Origin: Nocardiopsis ansamitocini
GTDB taxonomy: Bacteria > Actinomycetota > Actinomycetes > Streptosporangiales > Streptosporangiaceae
Direction: 5' to 3'
DNA: 64,000 nt
Assembly (NCBI RefSeq): GCF_030268225.1
Contig: NZ_BSQG01000004.1
Location: forward strand, 512,359 to 576,358
Of the stretch, positions 18,545-28,683 are shown piece by piece. Each line of letters opens with the position of its first letter. Within the stretch, counting starts at the first letter, position 1. A program made the position numbers and the translations under genes. Below the pieces are notes generated by a model that saw only the letters and a list, made by a program, of their open reading frames with translations, was not told the origin of the DNA and did not search any database.

Positions 18545-19549
18545 TCAGGGCCCAACCGGCTGCATGATCGCTTCGATCTCCACGAGAAGGTCTGATCGGC
18601 AGATGTCCACGGGAAAATAGGCGACATCGGCACCGGCGGGCAGATAGCCACCCAAAAGGTCTCTCACTTTCGGCAGATCGGCGTCGTGGCGTACATAGAC
18701 CTTGCTGCTGCGGATCGCGGCCAATCCGAAGGTTCCCGGTACACCGTGCTTCAGAAGGTTCTCCGGGGAGACCAGACCGGCGATGTTCTCCATTGACGTG
18801 TGCACCTGCGCCTCAAGGTCTCCGATGTTGACACTCTGGTGGCCGCGGATGGAGGCGGTTCCCGAAACGTAGATGGTTCCTGCTTCTTCCTGCGCGGAAC
18901 CGGGCAAGAACGAAGCCCGGGCGAATTGCGGTGCCCGGGGCCCGTACCGATCCGGATAGCTGTATGCCGAGATCTGCACCGGATTCTCGATGTTGGTGAC
19001 ACCTTGGCGGCTGGTGGCCAGAAGGTAGAACCAGACACCGCGCTCCCGTGCTCCGATGCCCGTGGCCGCGGGTGCCTGCGTCACGTCCAGGGCCTGTTCG
19101 TCGAAGGCCAGTGCCCGGCCCAGGCAGAAGTCCCGGTACACCTCCAAACCTTGGTGGTTGTTCCCGTTGATCTCACCGATCGAGTTCCACATCCGAAAGA
19201 TCGTCGGATACCCCAACTGCTCGAGTACGTCGAAAGCCCTCGAATAGGCGTTGAACACCGGGCGCCGGTACTCGTCCTGATACGGAACGTACGCCGCGCA
19301 GAGCACCGTGTTTTTGTCGTGTGCGTAGTAGACGCCGCCGAGCTCACCGGACTCGACTTCTCCCGTAGCGGGCCAGATCTCGTCGAAACCGGTTGCGGGT
19401 GATGCGGACATCGGCAGGTCGAGGGCCAGGGAACCGTTCTCGATCCGGGGTGCGGTTGCGGTTGCGGTGTAGCGAATCATCCCGAGCCGACGGTACGCGG
19501 TGTTGGGAGTGGCGCTTGCCGGTTCAGCCGGTTTCCAGACAGGCAGCAT
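18545..19549 (-). CDS. Chorismatase (FkbO/Hyg5 family), benzoate-type starter synthesis
   Basis: Chorismatases split pyruvate from chorismate to give 3-hydroxybenzoate (Hyg5/XanB2 type) or a dihydroxycyclohexadiene carboxylate (FkbO type). The 334-residue protein has the family's YjgF-like double fold with PTIFRMWNSIGEINGNN, EVYRDFCLGRALAF and GTASIRGHQSVNIGDLEAQ, the last lining the active site. GGAG lies 12 bases before the ATG. It starts 43 bases downstream of the PKS stop and is surely cotranscribed with it. The neighbouring aryl-acid ligase domain argues for the 3-hydroxybenzoate type. The residues that separate the subtypes were not checked against a structure. Confidence 0.88.
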   Translation of the reverse strand: MLPVWKPAEPASATPNTAYRRLGMIRYTATATAPRIENGSLALDLPMSASPATGFDEIWPATGEVESGELGGVYYAHDKNTVLCAAYVPYQDEYRRPVFNAYSRAFDVLEQLGYPTIFRMWNSIGEINGNNHQGLEVYRDFCLGRALAFDEQALDVTQAPAATGIGARERGVWFYLLATSRQGVTNIENPVQISAYSYPDRYGPRAPQFARASFLPGSAQEEAGTIYVSGTASIRGHQSVNIGDLEAQVHTSMENIAGLVSPENLLKHGVPGTFGLAAIRSSKVYVRHDADLPKVRDLLGGYLPAGADVAYFPVDICRSDLLVEIEAIMQPVGP

Positions 19550-19592
19550 CGCAATATCTCCAGAAATAGGGGGAGGGATGAGAGGGGTCGTC

Positions 19593-22500
19593 CTACGCCT
19601 CGGAGGCCCGGCTCATTTCCATGTGCAGGTGGTCGGCGAGCTGGCTGCTGGTCGGCAGGTCGAAGAGCAGAGTCGCGGCCACCGTCATCCCGCTGAGGGT
19701 GGAGATCCGGTTGCGCAGCTCGATCATGGCCAACGAGTCCAGACCCAGTGCGTCGAACCGATCCGTGCCCACGATGCTTCCGGCGTCGGCATGCCCGAGG
19801 ATCGAGGCGACCTCAGCCCGCACGAGCTCGTCCAGTTCGATCGTGGAGAGCCCTGCCGGCCAGCGTCTCCGTGTCGGAGGCGCCTCGGTGCGGAAGAGGT
19901 CGCGGATGACTGGTGGGGCCTTCGGGGCGTTGCGGTCCAGACGCACCGGTAGCAGGACGGGTTCCTTCGCTCCGAGAGCAGCGTCGAACAGGTCCAGGAT
20001 CTCGTCAGGGGTGAGGCCGAGAACGCCGTAGGAGCGCATGCGCAGGAGCGCCACCTCCGGGATCTGGTCGCCTAGGCCGCCTTCTTTGCCCGCACCAAGC
20101 TCCAGCAAGCCCCAGGCCAGTGACAGCGCGGGCAGGCCCCGCCTCTGCCGATGCACGGCAAGCGCGTCCAGGTAGCGGTTCGCGGCACCGTAGTTGGCCT
20201 GCCCCGCGTTCCCGAAAGTTCCGGCGACGGACGAGAACAGGATGAAGGCGCGCAGCGGCAGGGCCTGAGTGGCAAGATGCAGGTTCCAGGCTGCGTCCGC
20301 CTTTGACCGCAGCACCGTGTCCATCCGCTCAGCGGTTTGGGAGGCGAGCACGCCGTCGTCGACGACTGCGGCAGCGTGGAGCACTGCGCTCAATGGGGGG
20401 TCGCAGGAACGGACGAGTTCGTCGACCGCGGCGGGATCGGAGACGTCGGCCGCGCGGACGGTGACCAAGGCGCCGAGCTCGGTCAGTTCCGCCACCAGTT
20501 CGGCCACCCCCCGGGCGTGCCGCCCTTGACGGGACACCAGCATCAGATGCCTTACACGGTGTGTTGTGACCAGGTGGCGGGCCAGCAGTGAACCGAGAGC
20601 GCCGGTGCCGCCGGTGAACAAGACCGTGCCGTCCGGGCCGAGAACAGGAGCTGTTTCCGGGATGGTCGGGGTGGCCCCCACTATCCTCAGCGTGTAAGGC
20701 ACATCGCCGCGCAGAGCGATCTGGTCCTCAGTGGTACCGCCGACCAGTTCCAGGACTCTTTCGATGGGCATGTCGGTATCGGTGTCAACCACGCTGACCT
20801 GGCCGGGGTACTCGGCCGACACCGCTGTGGCCATCCCGACCACGGCGGCCGAGGCCAGGTCCGGGTCCAGGCCGGTGGCGTCCCGAGTGACCACGATCAG
20901 ATGGCCCTCACCGCTCCATGCCTGGAGATCGGCCAGCACACGCGCGGTGAGCTGATGAACGTCCTCCTGCTCGGCGACGGCGTTCACGAGCGTGACCGGG
21001 GCCGTCTCCCGAGAAGTGGGCATCGGGACCCAGTGCGGCCGATACAGCATTGACTCGGCCGCAAGCAGGGGGCGGGTGAGCATCGATCCCACGGAAACCA
21101 GCGCACGGTCTGTCTCATCGCGGATGTCGACGGTGAACCGGCCCTCACCCGTCCGGGTGCAGCGAACCCTGGCGGTACGGCCGCTTCCGCGATCGAACAC
21201 CTGGACGTCGTTCCAGGCGAACGGCATGCGGGGGCCACCGGAAGGATCGGCCAAGGCGTGCGCGTGAACGGCGGCGTCGAGCAGAACCGGATGCACGTCG
21301 AACGGCCCATCGGCCGCCCGGGGCAGGCTCAGCTCGGCGAAGAGTTCCTCACCGAACGTCCATAGCCTCTGCACTGCCTGGAAAGCCGGACCGTAGTCCA
21401 GCTCGGCGTAATTCTTTTCGACGTCGATCTCGGTGGCGCCGGCAGGAGGCCAAGGCGTGGTCGCCAAGTTTACGGGCTTGGCAGAGACGGCCAGTTTCCC
21501 TGAGGCATGCCGGGTCCAGGTGCCGCTCCCGGGTTGCTGGGAGTAGATGTCGAAACGGCCGTCCTCGATCACCAGTTGCAGCAGGCAGTCCTGGGTCGGG
21601 TCGAGCCGTAACGGACTCTCCATTATGAGTTCGCCGACCGCGCGGCCCCTATTGGCGTGGACGATGAGGTCTACAAAGACAGCGGCCGGCACCACGACCG
21701 ACCCGCCGATCACGTGGTCTCCGAGCCAGGGGTGGGAGCGCAGCCCGATCTGACCGCCGTGCACCACTCGTGAGGAGTCCGGGGCGACCAGAGCCGGCCC
21801 GAGGAACAGATGCCCGCCTCCCGTCTGCACCGCCGCCGGCACCTGGGGCGGGATCCAGTAACGGGAGCGCCGGAACTGGTAGGTGGGCAGATCAACGGGA
21901 TCGGAACCAAGCCTGCCCGCGACGTCTCCCCAGCTGATCGAGGCGCCGGCGCAGTGCAGTGTGCCCAGTGCGAGGAACAGGCTGTCGGCCGTACCGGCGG
22001 TCGAGACTGAGGGGCCGTACAGGGCTGCGGCTCCCCGTAGTACCGCGTCCGGACCGATCTCCAGGAATGCCCCGACCCCGGAGTCGGTGGCCCTCTGGAG
22101 GGCGTCGGTGAAACGCACCGGCAGCCGGGCGTGGCTCACCCAGTACTCGGCGTCGATCTGCGTCAGAGGCTGACCGGTCACGGCAGAGATCACGGTACGG
22201 GAGGGCGCACGGTAAGTCAGGGTCTGGGCAACGGCGCGGAATTCCTCCAGCATCGGGTCCAGCAACGGGGAGTGGAACGCGTGGCTCACTCGCAGGCGCC
22301 GGTGCCCTGGAAAATTTGCGGCGATCTCGAGAACCGCCTCTTCCACACCGGAGATCACCAGCTTGCCGGGAGTGTTCACAGCCGCCACAGCGACCTCGTG
22401 ATCGCGGCCTTCCAACAAGGTCAGCACGTCGTTCTCGGTGGCATTCAGCGTCATCATCGCCCCACCGGAGGGGAGGGCGGCCATCAGCCGCCCACGGGCG

Positions 22501-25500
22501 GCCACCAAGGCCGCTGCATCAGCCAGGGACATCATCCCGGCCACGTGGGCGGCAGCGATCTCCCCCACCGAGTGCCCGGCGAGGACGGCCGGGGTCACGC
22601 CCCACGACTCCAGCAGGCGGAACAGGGCCACCTCGAACGCGAACAACGCGGCCTGGGCGTGGTCGGTCCGGTCGAGCAGAGCTTCCTGTTCCTTGTCGGT
22701 CTCTCCGAACGCCACGTCCTGCACGCTTTGCCCACCCACCGGGCCGATCGCGGCGCTGGTCGCCGCGAAGGACCGGGCGAAGACGGGGAACCTCTGCGCC
22801 AGTTCACGCCCCATGCCGGCCCGTTGCGCCCCCTGGCCGCTGAACAGGAAGGCGACCTGAATGCCGGGGTCCGCCCTCCGCCCCGCGGTCTCCCCCGCGG
22901 CCAGGGCCCTGAGGGCGTCGAGGTCCCCGGCGGCCACCACCGCACGGTGGCTCAACGGGGTTCGGCGCAGCAAGTCTCTGGCCACCCTGTCAGGATCGGC
23001 CCGGGGCAGCTCCGACAGCGAGGCTGCCAAGGCCGCGGCCGAGTCCTGTAGGGCCTGCGGGCCGACCGCACTCAGTATCCACGGTAGTGGAAGCGCCTCT
23101 GCGGCGTCTCGGCGGTGCTCAGCAGGTGGTGTCTCCTCCAGTACTACGTGGGCGTTCGTGCCACCGATACCGAACGAGGAGACGGCGCTGCGGCGGATCC
23201 GCTCGCTTCTCGGCCACGGGCGTCCCTGTTCGAGCAGAGCGACTTTCCCGGAGTCCCATCGGACCCTCCGGCTGGGGTTGTCGGCATACAGCGAGGCGGG
23301 CAGGCGCTCGTGCAACATCGACTCGACCATCTTGATCACACCGGCCACGCCGGCCGCAGCCTGTGTGTGCCCGAGGTTTGACTTCACCGACCCCAGCCAT
23401 ACCGGGTCGCGCCGTCCCTGCCCGTAGGTGGCCAGCAGCGCCTCCGCCTCGATCGGGTCTCCCAAAGCCGTGCCCGTGCCGTGCCCGTCCAGTGCGTCGA
23501 CATCGGTCGGGGTGAGGCCTGCGTCGGCCAAGGCGGAACGGATGACGGCCTGTTGCGCCTGCCCACTCGGCGCGGTGAGACCGTTGGAGGCGCCGTCGGA
23601 GTTCACGGCGCTGCCCCGGACCAGCGCCAGCACCGGATGGCCGTTGCGGCGGGCGTCGGAAAGCCGTTCCAGCAGCACCACACCCGTGCCTTCGGCCCAA
23701 CCGGTCCCGTTGGCCCCGTCGGAATAGGATCGGCATCGGCCGTCGGGCGACAGGCCCCGTTGACGGCTGAACGCCAGGAAGTTCCGCGGTGAGGAGATGA
23801 CCGTCGAGCCACCGGCCAATGCGAGGGAGCACTCCCCCGATCTCAGTGCTCTGACGGCCCAGTGCAGTGCCACCAGCGACGAGGAACAGGCCGTATCGAC
23901 TGCGATCGACGGGCCGTTGAAGCCGAACGTGTACGAGATGCGCCCGCAGGCCGTCGCCCGCGAGGAGTTGATGCCCAGCCTTGCTTCCATTTCGTGAACG
24001 TCGAAACGCGCTGCGTAGTCATCGCTCATCACCCCGACGAATACGCCGGTGTCGCTCCCTCTCAGGGTCGTGACGTCGATCCCGGCCCGCTCGAACAGCT
24101 CCCACGATGTCTCCAGGAGCAGTCGCTGTTGAGGGTCGACGACCAGTGCTTCGTTCGGCGGGATACCAAACGGTTCCGGGTCGAAATCCATGGCGTCGTA
24201 GAGGAAACCGCCTCGACGGGTCGTCGAGTGGCCGACCCGTTCGGCATCCGGGTCGTACAGGTCGTCGACGTCCCAGCCGCGGTCCGTGGGAAAGTCACCG
24301 GTGGCGTCCACACCATCTGCGACCAGTCGCCACAAATCCTCCGGAGAGGAGGCGCCTCCCGGGTAGCGGCAGGCCATTGCGACGATCGCGATCGGGTCGT
24401 CCCGTCCCGGGTCCCCGGGAACCTTGATCCGCGCGGCCTGCGGCTGGACGGGCGGCTCCGGCCGGCTGAGCAGCCCCAGCACAGCCTTGGGGGTGGGGCG
24501 GTCGAAGATCAGCGTGTGCGGAAGGTCGGCACCGGTGAACTCCCCGAGCCTCAGACGCAACTGGCTCCCCGTCAGCGAGGTCAGCCCGAGATCACCGAAG
24601 GGTCGGTCGAGCCACCCCTCCCCTATGCTTGCGCCGGTCAGGGCCTCTATCTCGGCGCGCATGAACTCGACCAGACCAGGATGTGCGTACGGTGCGACAG
24701 GCGCCGCGAACGCCTGCGACCGAACCGGCTGAAGTGGATCGATCAGAGAATTCGGCGACTCGGCTGGCCCGGACGCGGCGCCCCGCACCGTGGCCGTGAC
24801 CGGCGTGCCGCCCGCACCCGAAACCGTTCCCGGGACCGAGAAACCAGCCGTGGCCGCAGGCCCCGCCCCACGACCGGAACGTTCGGCGGCACCGGGGACC
24901 GGGCCGCCCGTGCGCGGCTGCCACGCAAGCGCACGGCGCAACGGTTTACCGGAAGCGTTGCGCGGGACCTCGGCGATGGTCTCAAAACTCACCGGGACCT
25001 TCTCCGGAGACAACTGTTTCGTGCACAGTCGACGCAGACCGCTCCGGTCGAGGACGTCTTCGTCGGCAGGGACGATATACGCGACCGGAACCTGACCGAG
25101 CATGTCATCGGGGCGACCCGCCACCAGGACGTCGGTCACCGAAGGATCACGCAGCAGGACGGTCTCGATCTCGGCGGGGTGGATGTTGCGGCCACCGCAC
25201 AGGAACATGTCATCGATGCGCCCCTCGATGCTCAGTACGCCGTCCTCCAGGCGCCCGGCGTCTCCGGTTCGATACCAACCCTCCACGACATTCGGCGTGG
25301 GCCGACCGTGGTAACCGATCATCAGGGCCGGTGTCCGCAGATGGATTTCGCCTTTGACGATCGCGACCTCGACCCCGGGCAATGGGATCAGCCCCGGATC
25401 GCCGGGGCGCTGGATGGCGGTCATGCCACAGGTCTCGGAACTGCCGTACCCGTCAACCAGGTCGAGGCCGAAAAGGTCCCGCACGGCGGCCCGAGTCGGC

Positions 25501-26342
25501 GCCGTGTTGCTGGCCCCGGCGCTCAGGCACAGTCGCGGCGCCCAGGCCCGGTCAAGCCGTTCGTTGCGTAGTTTCAGGTAGATCGCCGGCACTCCGAGCA
25601 GCACGGCGCCCGGATGCTCGGCCAGGGCAGCCGCTGTGTCATCCACGGCGATCCGGACGTGCGCGCCGATCGTGATGGCACCGCCCAACACGCACGACAA
25701 CGCGAAACTGGATTGTAGGGGCAGGGGCCAGACGATCGTGTCCTCTCCTGAAAGCCCCAGCATCGGCACGTACCCGGCTGCCGTGGCCCAGACCGTGGCC
25801 CGCTGCGAGGTGATGACGCCCTTGGGGTCACCGGTGGTACCCGAGGTGTAGACCAGCCAGGCAGGATCATCCATGGCCAGATCGTCCCGTGGGGACGTAT
25901 TCCGCCCGCGTGCGGCGGCCGGCAAGCCGTCCTCGACGATCAGCAACCGAAGATTCTCACGAGCAGCGCACAACCGATGCGCGATCCCGGCCTGCGCGGC
26001 ATGGGCGATGAGCAGAACGGCCCCACTGTCGTCGGCTATGCGTGCCAGTTCCGCCTCGGTGGCGGTCGGGCCGACCGGCACTCCTACGGCCGAGGCCCGC
26101 AGCACTCCCAGCCAGTATTCGACGAACTCGACCCCTGCTCCCAGGTGGAGCAGAACCCGTTCACCAGGATGCACTCCCAGTCCTGACGCGATAGCAGCAC
26201 TACGGCTACGCAACTGACCGTAGGTCACCGAACGGCGTCCGTCACTGTAGGCCGGGCGTTCGGCCGGATGCATAAGCAGTGAAGTCACCAAAGGCCTGAT
26301 CAGGGAGTCCTGAACCATAAACACGTTTTCGGTGTGGGCCAT
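19593..26342 (-). CDS. Type I polyketide synthase: acyl ligase-ACP-KS-AT-DH-KR-ACP
   Basis: Single-module PKS of about 2250 residues (numbered from the upstream TTG at 26375; the ATG at 26342 with GGAG is the likelier start). An AMP-dependent ligase (LVYTSGTTGDPKG near 180) loads ACP1 (GLTSL serine near 598). KS has ACSSS near 830, DGHGTGT in place of the usual EAHGTGT, and NLGHTQAA. AT has GHSVGE near 1268 and HAFH near 1366, which indicates malonyl-CoA. DH has HVIGGSVVVP near 1554 and LLDAAVH. KR has TGGTGALG near 1921, VDDG (B-type) and Tyr in QANYGAAN. ACP2 has GLDSL near 2212. No thioesterase. All domains look active, so the expected ACP2 product is an unsaturated arylpropenoyl chain, a 3-hydroxycinnamoyl type if the starter is 3-hydroxybenzoate. 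How it is released or handed on is not visible. Confidence 0.93.
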   Translation of the reverse strand: MAHTENVFMVQDSLIRPLVTSLLMHPAERPAYSDGRRSVTYGQLRSRSAAIASGLGVHPGERVLLHLGAGVEFVEYWLGVLRASAVGVPVGPTATEAELARIADDSGAVLLIAHAAQAGIAHRLCAARENLRLLIVEDGLPAAARGRNTSPRDDLAMDDPAWLVYTSGTTGDPKGVITSQRATVWATAAGYVPMLGLSGEDTIVWPLPLQSSFALSCVLGGAITIGAHVRIAVDDTAAALAEHPGAVLLGVPAIYLKLRNERLDRAWAPRLCLSAGASNTAPTRAAVRDLFGLDLVDGYGSSETCGMTAIQRPGDPGLIPLPGVEVAIVKGEIHLRTPALMIGYHGRPTPNVVEGWYRTGDAGRLEDGVLSIEGRIDDMFLCGGRNIHPAEIETVLLRDPSVTDVLVAGRPDDMLGQVPVAYIVPADEDVLDRSGLRRLCTKQLSPEKVPVSFETIAEVPRNASGKPLRRALAWQPRTGGPVPGAAERSGRGAGPAATAGFSVPGTVSGAGGTPVTATVRGAASGPAESPNSLIDPLQPVRSQAFAAPVAPYAHPGLVEFMRAEIEALTGASIGEGWLDRPFGDLGLTSLTGSQLRLRLGEFTGADLPHTLIFDRPTPKAVLGLLSRPEPPVQPQAARIKVPGDPGRDDPIAIVAMACRYPGGASSPEDLWRLVADGVDATGDFPTDRGWDVDDLYDPDAERVGHSTTRRGGFLYDAMDFDPEPFGIPPNEALVVDPQQRLLLETSWELFERAGIDVTTLRGSDTGVFVGVMSDDYAARFDVHEMEARLGINSSRATACGRISYTFGFNGPSIAVDTACSSSLVALHWAVRALRSGECSLALAGGSTVISSPRNFLAFSRQRGLSPDGRCRSYSDGANGTGWAEGTGVVLLERLSDARRNGHPVLALVRGSAVNSDGASNGLTAPSGQAQQAVIRSALADAGLTPTDVDALDGHGTGTALGDPIEAEALLATYGQGRRDPVWLGSVKSNLGHTQAAAGVAGVIKMVESMLHERLPASLYADNPSRRVRWDSGKVALLEQGRPWPRSERIRRSAVSSFGIGGTNAHVVLEETPPAEHRRDAAEALPLPWILSAVGPQALQDSAAALAASLSELPRADPDRVARDLLRRTPLSHRAVVAAGDLDALRALAAGETAGRRADPGIQVAFLFSGQGAQRAGMGRELAQRFPVFARSFAATSAAIGPVGGQSVQDVAFGETDKEQEALLDRTDHAQAALFAFEVALFRLLESWGVTPAVLAGHSVGEIAAAHVAGMMSLADAAALVAARGRLMAALPSGGAMMTLNATENDVLTLLEGRDHEVAVAAVNTPGKLVISGVEEAVLEIAANFPGHRRLRVSHAFHSPLLDPMLEEFRAVAQTLTYRAPSRTVISAVTGQPLTQIDAEYWVSHARLPVRFTDALQRATDSGVGAFLEIGPDAVLRGAAALYGPSVSTAGTADSLFLALGTLHCAGASISWGDVAGRLGSDPVDLPTYQFRRSRYWIPPQVPAAVQTGGGHLFLGPALVAPDSSRVVHGGQIGLRSHPWLGDHVIGGSVVVPAAVFVDLIVHANRGRAVGELIMESPLRLDPTQDCLLQLVIEDGRFDIYSQQPGSGTWTRHASGKLAVSAKPVNLATTPWPPAGATEIDVEKNYAELDYGPAFQAVQRLWTFGEELFAELSLPRAADGPFDVHPVLLDAAVHAHALADPSGGPRMPFAWNDVQVFDRGSGRTARVRCTRTGEGRFTVDIRDETDRALVSVGSMLTRPLLAAESMLYRPHWVPMPTSRETAPVTLVNAVAEQEDVHQLTARVLADLQAWSGEGHLIVVTRDATGLDPDLASAAVVGMATAVSAEYPGQVSVVDTDTDMPIERVLELVGGTTEDQIALRGDVPYTLRIVGATPTIPETAPVLGPDGTVLFTGGTGALGSLLARHLVTTHRVRHLMLVSRQGRHARGVAELVAELTELGALVTVRAADVSDPAAVDELVRSCDPPLSAVLHAAAVVDDGVLASQTAERMDTVLRSKADAAWNLHLATQALPLRAFILFSSVAGTFGNAGQANYGAANRYLDALAVHRQRRGLPALSLAWGLLELGAGKEGGLGDQIPEVALLRMRSYGVLGLTPDEILDLFDAALGAKEPVLLPVRLDRNAPKAPPVIRDLFRTEAPPTRRRWPAGLSTIELDELVRAEVASILGHADAGSIVGTDRFDALGLDSLAMIELRNRISTLSGMTVAATLLFDLPTSSQLADHLHMEMSRASEA

Positions 26343-27499
26343 CTCAGCTCGAACTCCATCAGTATCGGTCGACAAGGAATATCCGATAAAAGAAACCAGG
26401 GTTCATCTGGCGGCTCACATGAATGCGAAACAAGGCACGATCGGACCAGGAGCCAGCTCTCCGCCAGACAAGCACTCGCTCCAACCGATCATTCGCACGG
26501 ATGCCAAGCAGGCTCAAGTTTTCAACCGTGAAATAAACTGTTAATACCGACGACTTATTCTTTAATCTTTTCAACAAATCCGAATAATTTCACTGCGACA
26601 CAAGCCACACTGAAATCTGTTCCGTGAATAATCTACGCGTTGCGGTGGCACGGAAAGGTCGGTCGCTCTTCAGAACTCACGGCCACTCGGCACAGGAAAG
26701 ATCGTGTGGGTGGTAAATGCCGCTTGTCGTGTGTGGCACTTCAGTAGCCCCTTGGGCCGATGGTCGAACAGGATCTTCCCTGCTGCTCCTTCTTCTCAGC
26801 TGGCGCCCCCTTACGACAGGCAGGAACACCAAGACGTCCCGTCGATGGAGTAGCGAGGCAGGCCAGGAAGCGAGGGGAGTGATCCAGCAGATGAGGCTCT
26901 GTGGCTGCCGGTCGACCCGCGCATTGATCCTGGTCCGTGGTTCCGACTGCCGATCAGCATAATGCCGAAGGTTTCTCAGAACGCACTCTTCCACGGCACA
27001 CCGGCCTCTTCATGCTCGCCATCTGCTGGAATACCGGAAAAAAATTTTCAGCAGCAACCCCCGCTTTCCAAACGCAGGTCAAAGGCGGTTTCTCATGCTC
27101 TCCTCCAGCTCAGAAGTCCGAGTACGTCTCCGAATCACCTCGCCGGAAGAGTGCTTCGGACAATCGGAACCCTGGGGCCCTCTCCTAAGCTGCGGACTCG
27201 CCCAAGACACGGTTCTTCAAGAACGCGCGAACCAGCGACACGAATACTTCTCGTGCGCGTTGGGCTTGTGAACAGCGCAGATGCAGAAATCGGGACGCAG
27301 GGCCGCCGTTTTCTGCCAACCTAAGGCCGCCGGGTTTCGCAAGGGGACTGGATCGACGCCATTCCTTGAATCCCATTACCCCAGGCCCGCCGCCTCGCTC
27401 CTTGCCGTTCTTCCGCCAATCCGCGGTACGGGCGCCGGCTCTGCGCGACCCTATAGAGCGGCCTGCCACAAGCGTCGACCGTGCTCTACGCCCGCCCCG

Positions 27500-27850
27500 C
27501 TTCCCGCCGTCCAGGGCCGAGCAAGCACCCACGAAGGCATGGGCGCCATCACCCTGCTCACCGGTGACCACGAAAAAGCCCAACGCACGTTCCACCGGTC
27601 ACTGGAAGAGCGCCTCATGCCCGGCAGCGAACGCGGCGTCGCACCGCAACGCCGCCACCTGGGCGCCCTGTGGCGCATTACCGGGCGCGTCGACGAGGCC
27701 CTGGACTCCTACGGACAAGCCTCGGGCGACACCTGCCAAGACGCCCGCGTCCGCCTCGTCCTGGCCGACATCACCGCCGACGAGGACAACCCCGCGGTCG
27801 GACTGGAACACGTCGAAACCGCCCACCGAATCCAACCTCCCGACCTCCAC
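27500..27850 (+). pseudogene. Fragment with tetratricopeptide-like text
   Basis: The frame reads HEGMGAITLLTGDHEKAQRT...ALWRITGRVDEALDSYGQASG, which has the spacing of helical TPR-type repeats found at the ends of regulators. It has no start with a ribosome site and runs into low-complexity text, so it is taken as a remnant. Family assignment is tentative. Confidence 0.3.
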
Positions 27851-28070
27851 GCCCCCAGGCGCGACTTGCCCGGCTGCGAAGGAGACGGACCGGCCACGGA
27901 TCCCATGCTTCCCGCGCGCGATCGGCAATCCCCACTGAGGGGAAGTCCACGCAGGCCACAGCCCCGGCCACCACACTTGGTCAGCACGGTCGGGGCCTTT
28001 CCCACCAGCACACCTGACAGCGGTTGCCGAATCTCCCGGCACGATGACGACGACCACGAAGGACACACTC

Positions 28071-28310
28071 ATGCCCGCCACACCGACGACAAACGCCGAA
28101 CAAGCCCGCCAGGACATGGTCGACACCCTGCTCCAGCTCCAGAAGGAATGGGGCATGACGCTCGAACAAGCCGGGCTCGAACCCGGAATGCGGGTGCTGG
28201 AGATCGGGTCCGGCGGATACAACGCCGCACCGATCGCCGAGTTGGTCGGCCCAGAGGGCGAGGTGACCACCATCGACATCGACTCCGACGTCACCGACCG
28301 CACTCGACGC
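28071..28310 (+). pseudogene. N-terminal fragment of a SAM-dependent methyltransferase
   Basis: From ATG 28071 the frame reads like the start of an isoaspartyl-methyltransferase-like protein: LEPGMRVLEIGSGGYNAAPI is a clear SAM loop (motif I) and EVTTIDIDSDVTDRTRR motif II. The homology ends abruptly near 28310 and the frame continues as unrelated text, so the catalytic part is lost. Confidence 0.55.
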
Positions 28311-28683
28311 GTTTGGGTACCTCATCACGACGGCGCGCGTCTCCGGAACCGACCGTTGTCCGCAGGCGACCATGATCTTGGCCCGCCTGCGCGAGGCACA
28401 CCGTACTCTGCGCGAGCATGACGGTGCACCCGCTCCCGGAGGCCTCGCCGACGTGGCAAGGCGGGCTCAGGCGGCACTCGCCCAAGCAGCTCCCACGGTT
28501 CGTCGGCGCAAGCCGACGCGACCGATCAACCCTCAACAGTGCGACATCGCGCCCCACCTCCCGAGCACCTCATGGGGCATCCTCGAAGACCTTCGGACGG
28601 CAGGCCCCGATTTCGCGAGGAGGGGCGACCGGGGCCCGGGGCGTGAAGGAAGGCAGCCACAGGCGTGCGGATGGCAGGCCGTC

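Larger units (their letters stand above)
26343..28683. other. Promoter region of the PKS, then eroded sequence with gene fragments
   Basis: The first 300 bases are AT-rich (especially 26520-26640) and must carry the PKS promoter. From about 26650 to 28680 no intact gene is seen. Frames are short, change phase and lack ribosome sites. Two fragments are recognisable and listed separately (about 27500-27850 and 28071-28310). The rest has no supported content. Confidence 0.45.

Noticed and set aside
22131..25571. Long plus-strand frames inside the type I PKS
   Set aside because: Antisense to conserved KS, AT and ligase motifs; composition rich in Arg, Gly and His as expected for shadows of GC-rich genes.
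26677..26994. Possible IS5-type transposase remnant on the minus strand (HDLSCAEWP)
   Set aside because: Only one short motif resembles the transposase start and nothing around it does.
27281..28375. An intact 364-codon gene in the eroded region
   Set aside because: The frame has TPR-like text only in part, becomes Arg/Pro/His-rich low-complexity sequence, and overlaps the clear methyltransferase fragment in another frame.
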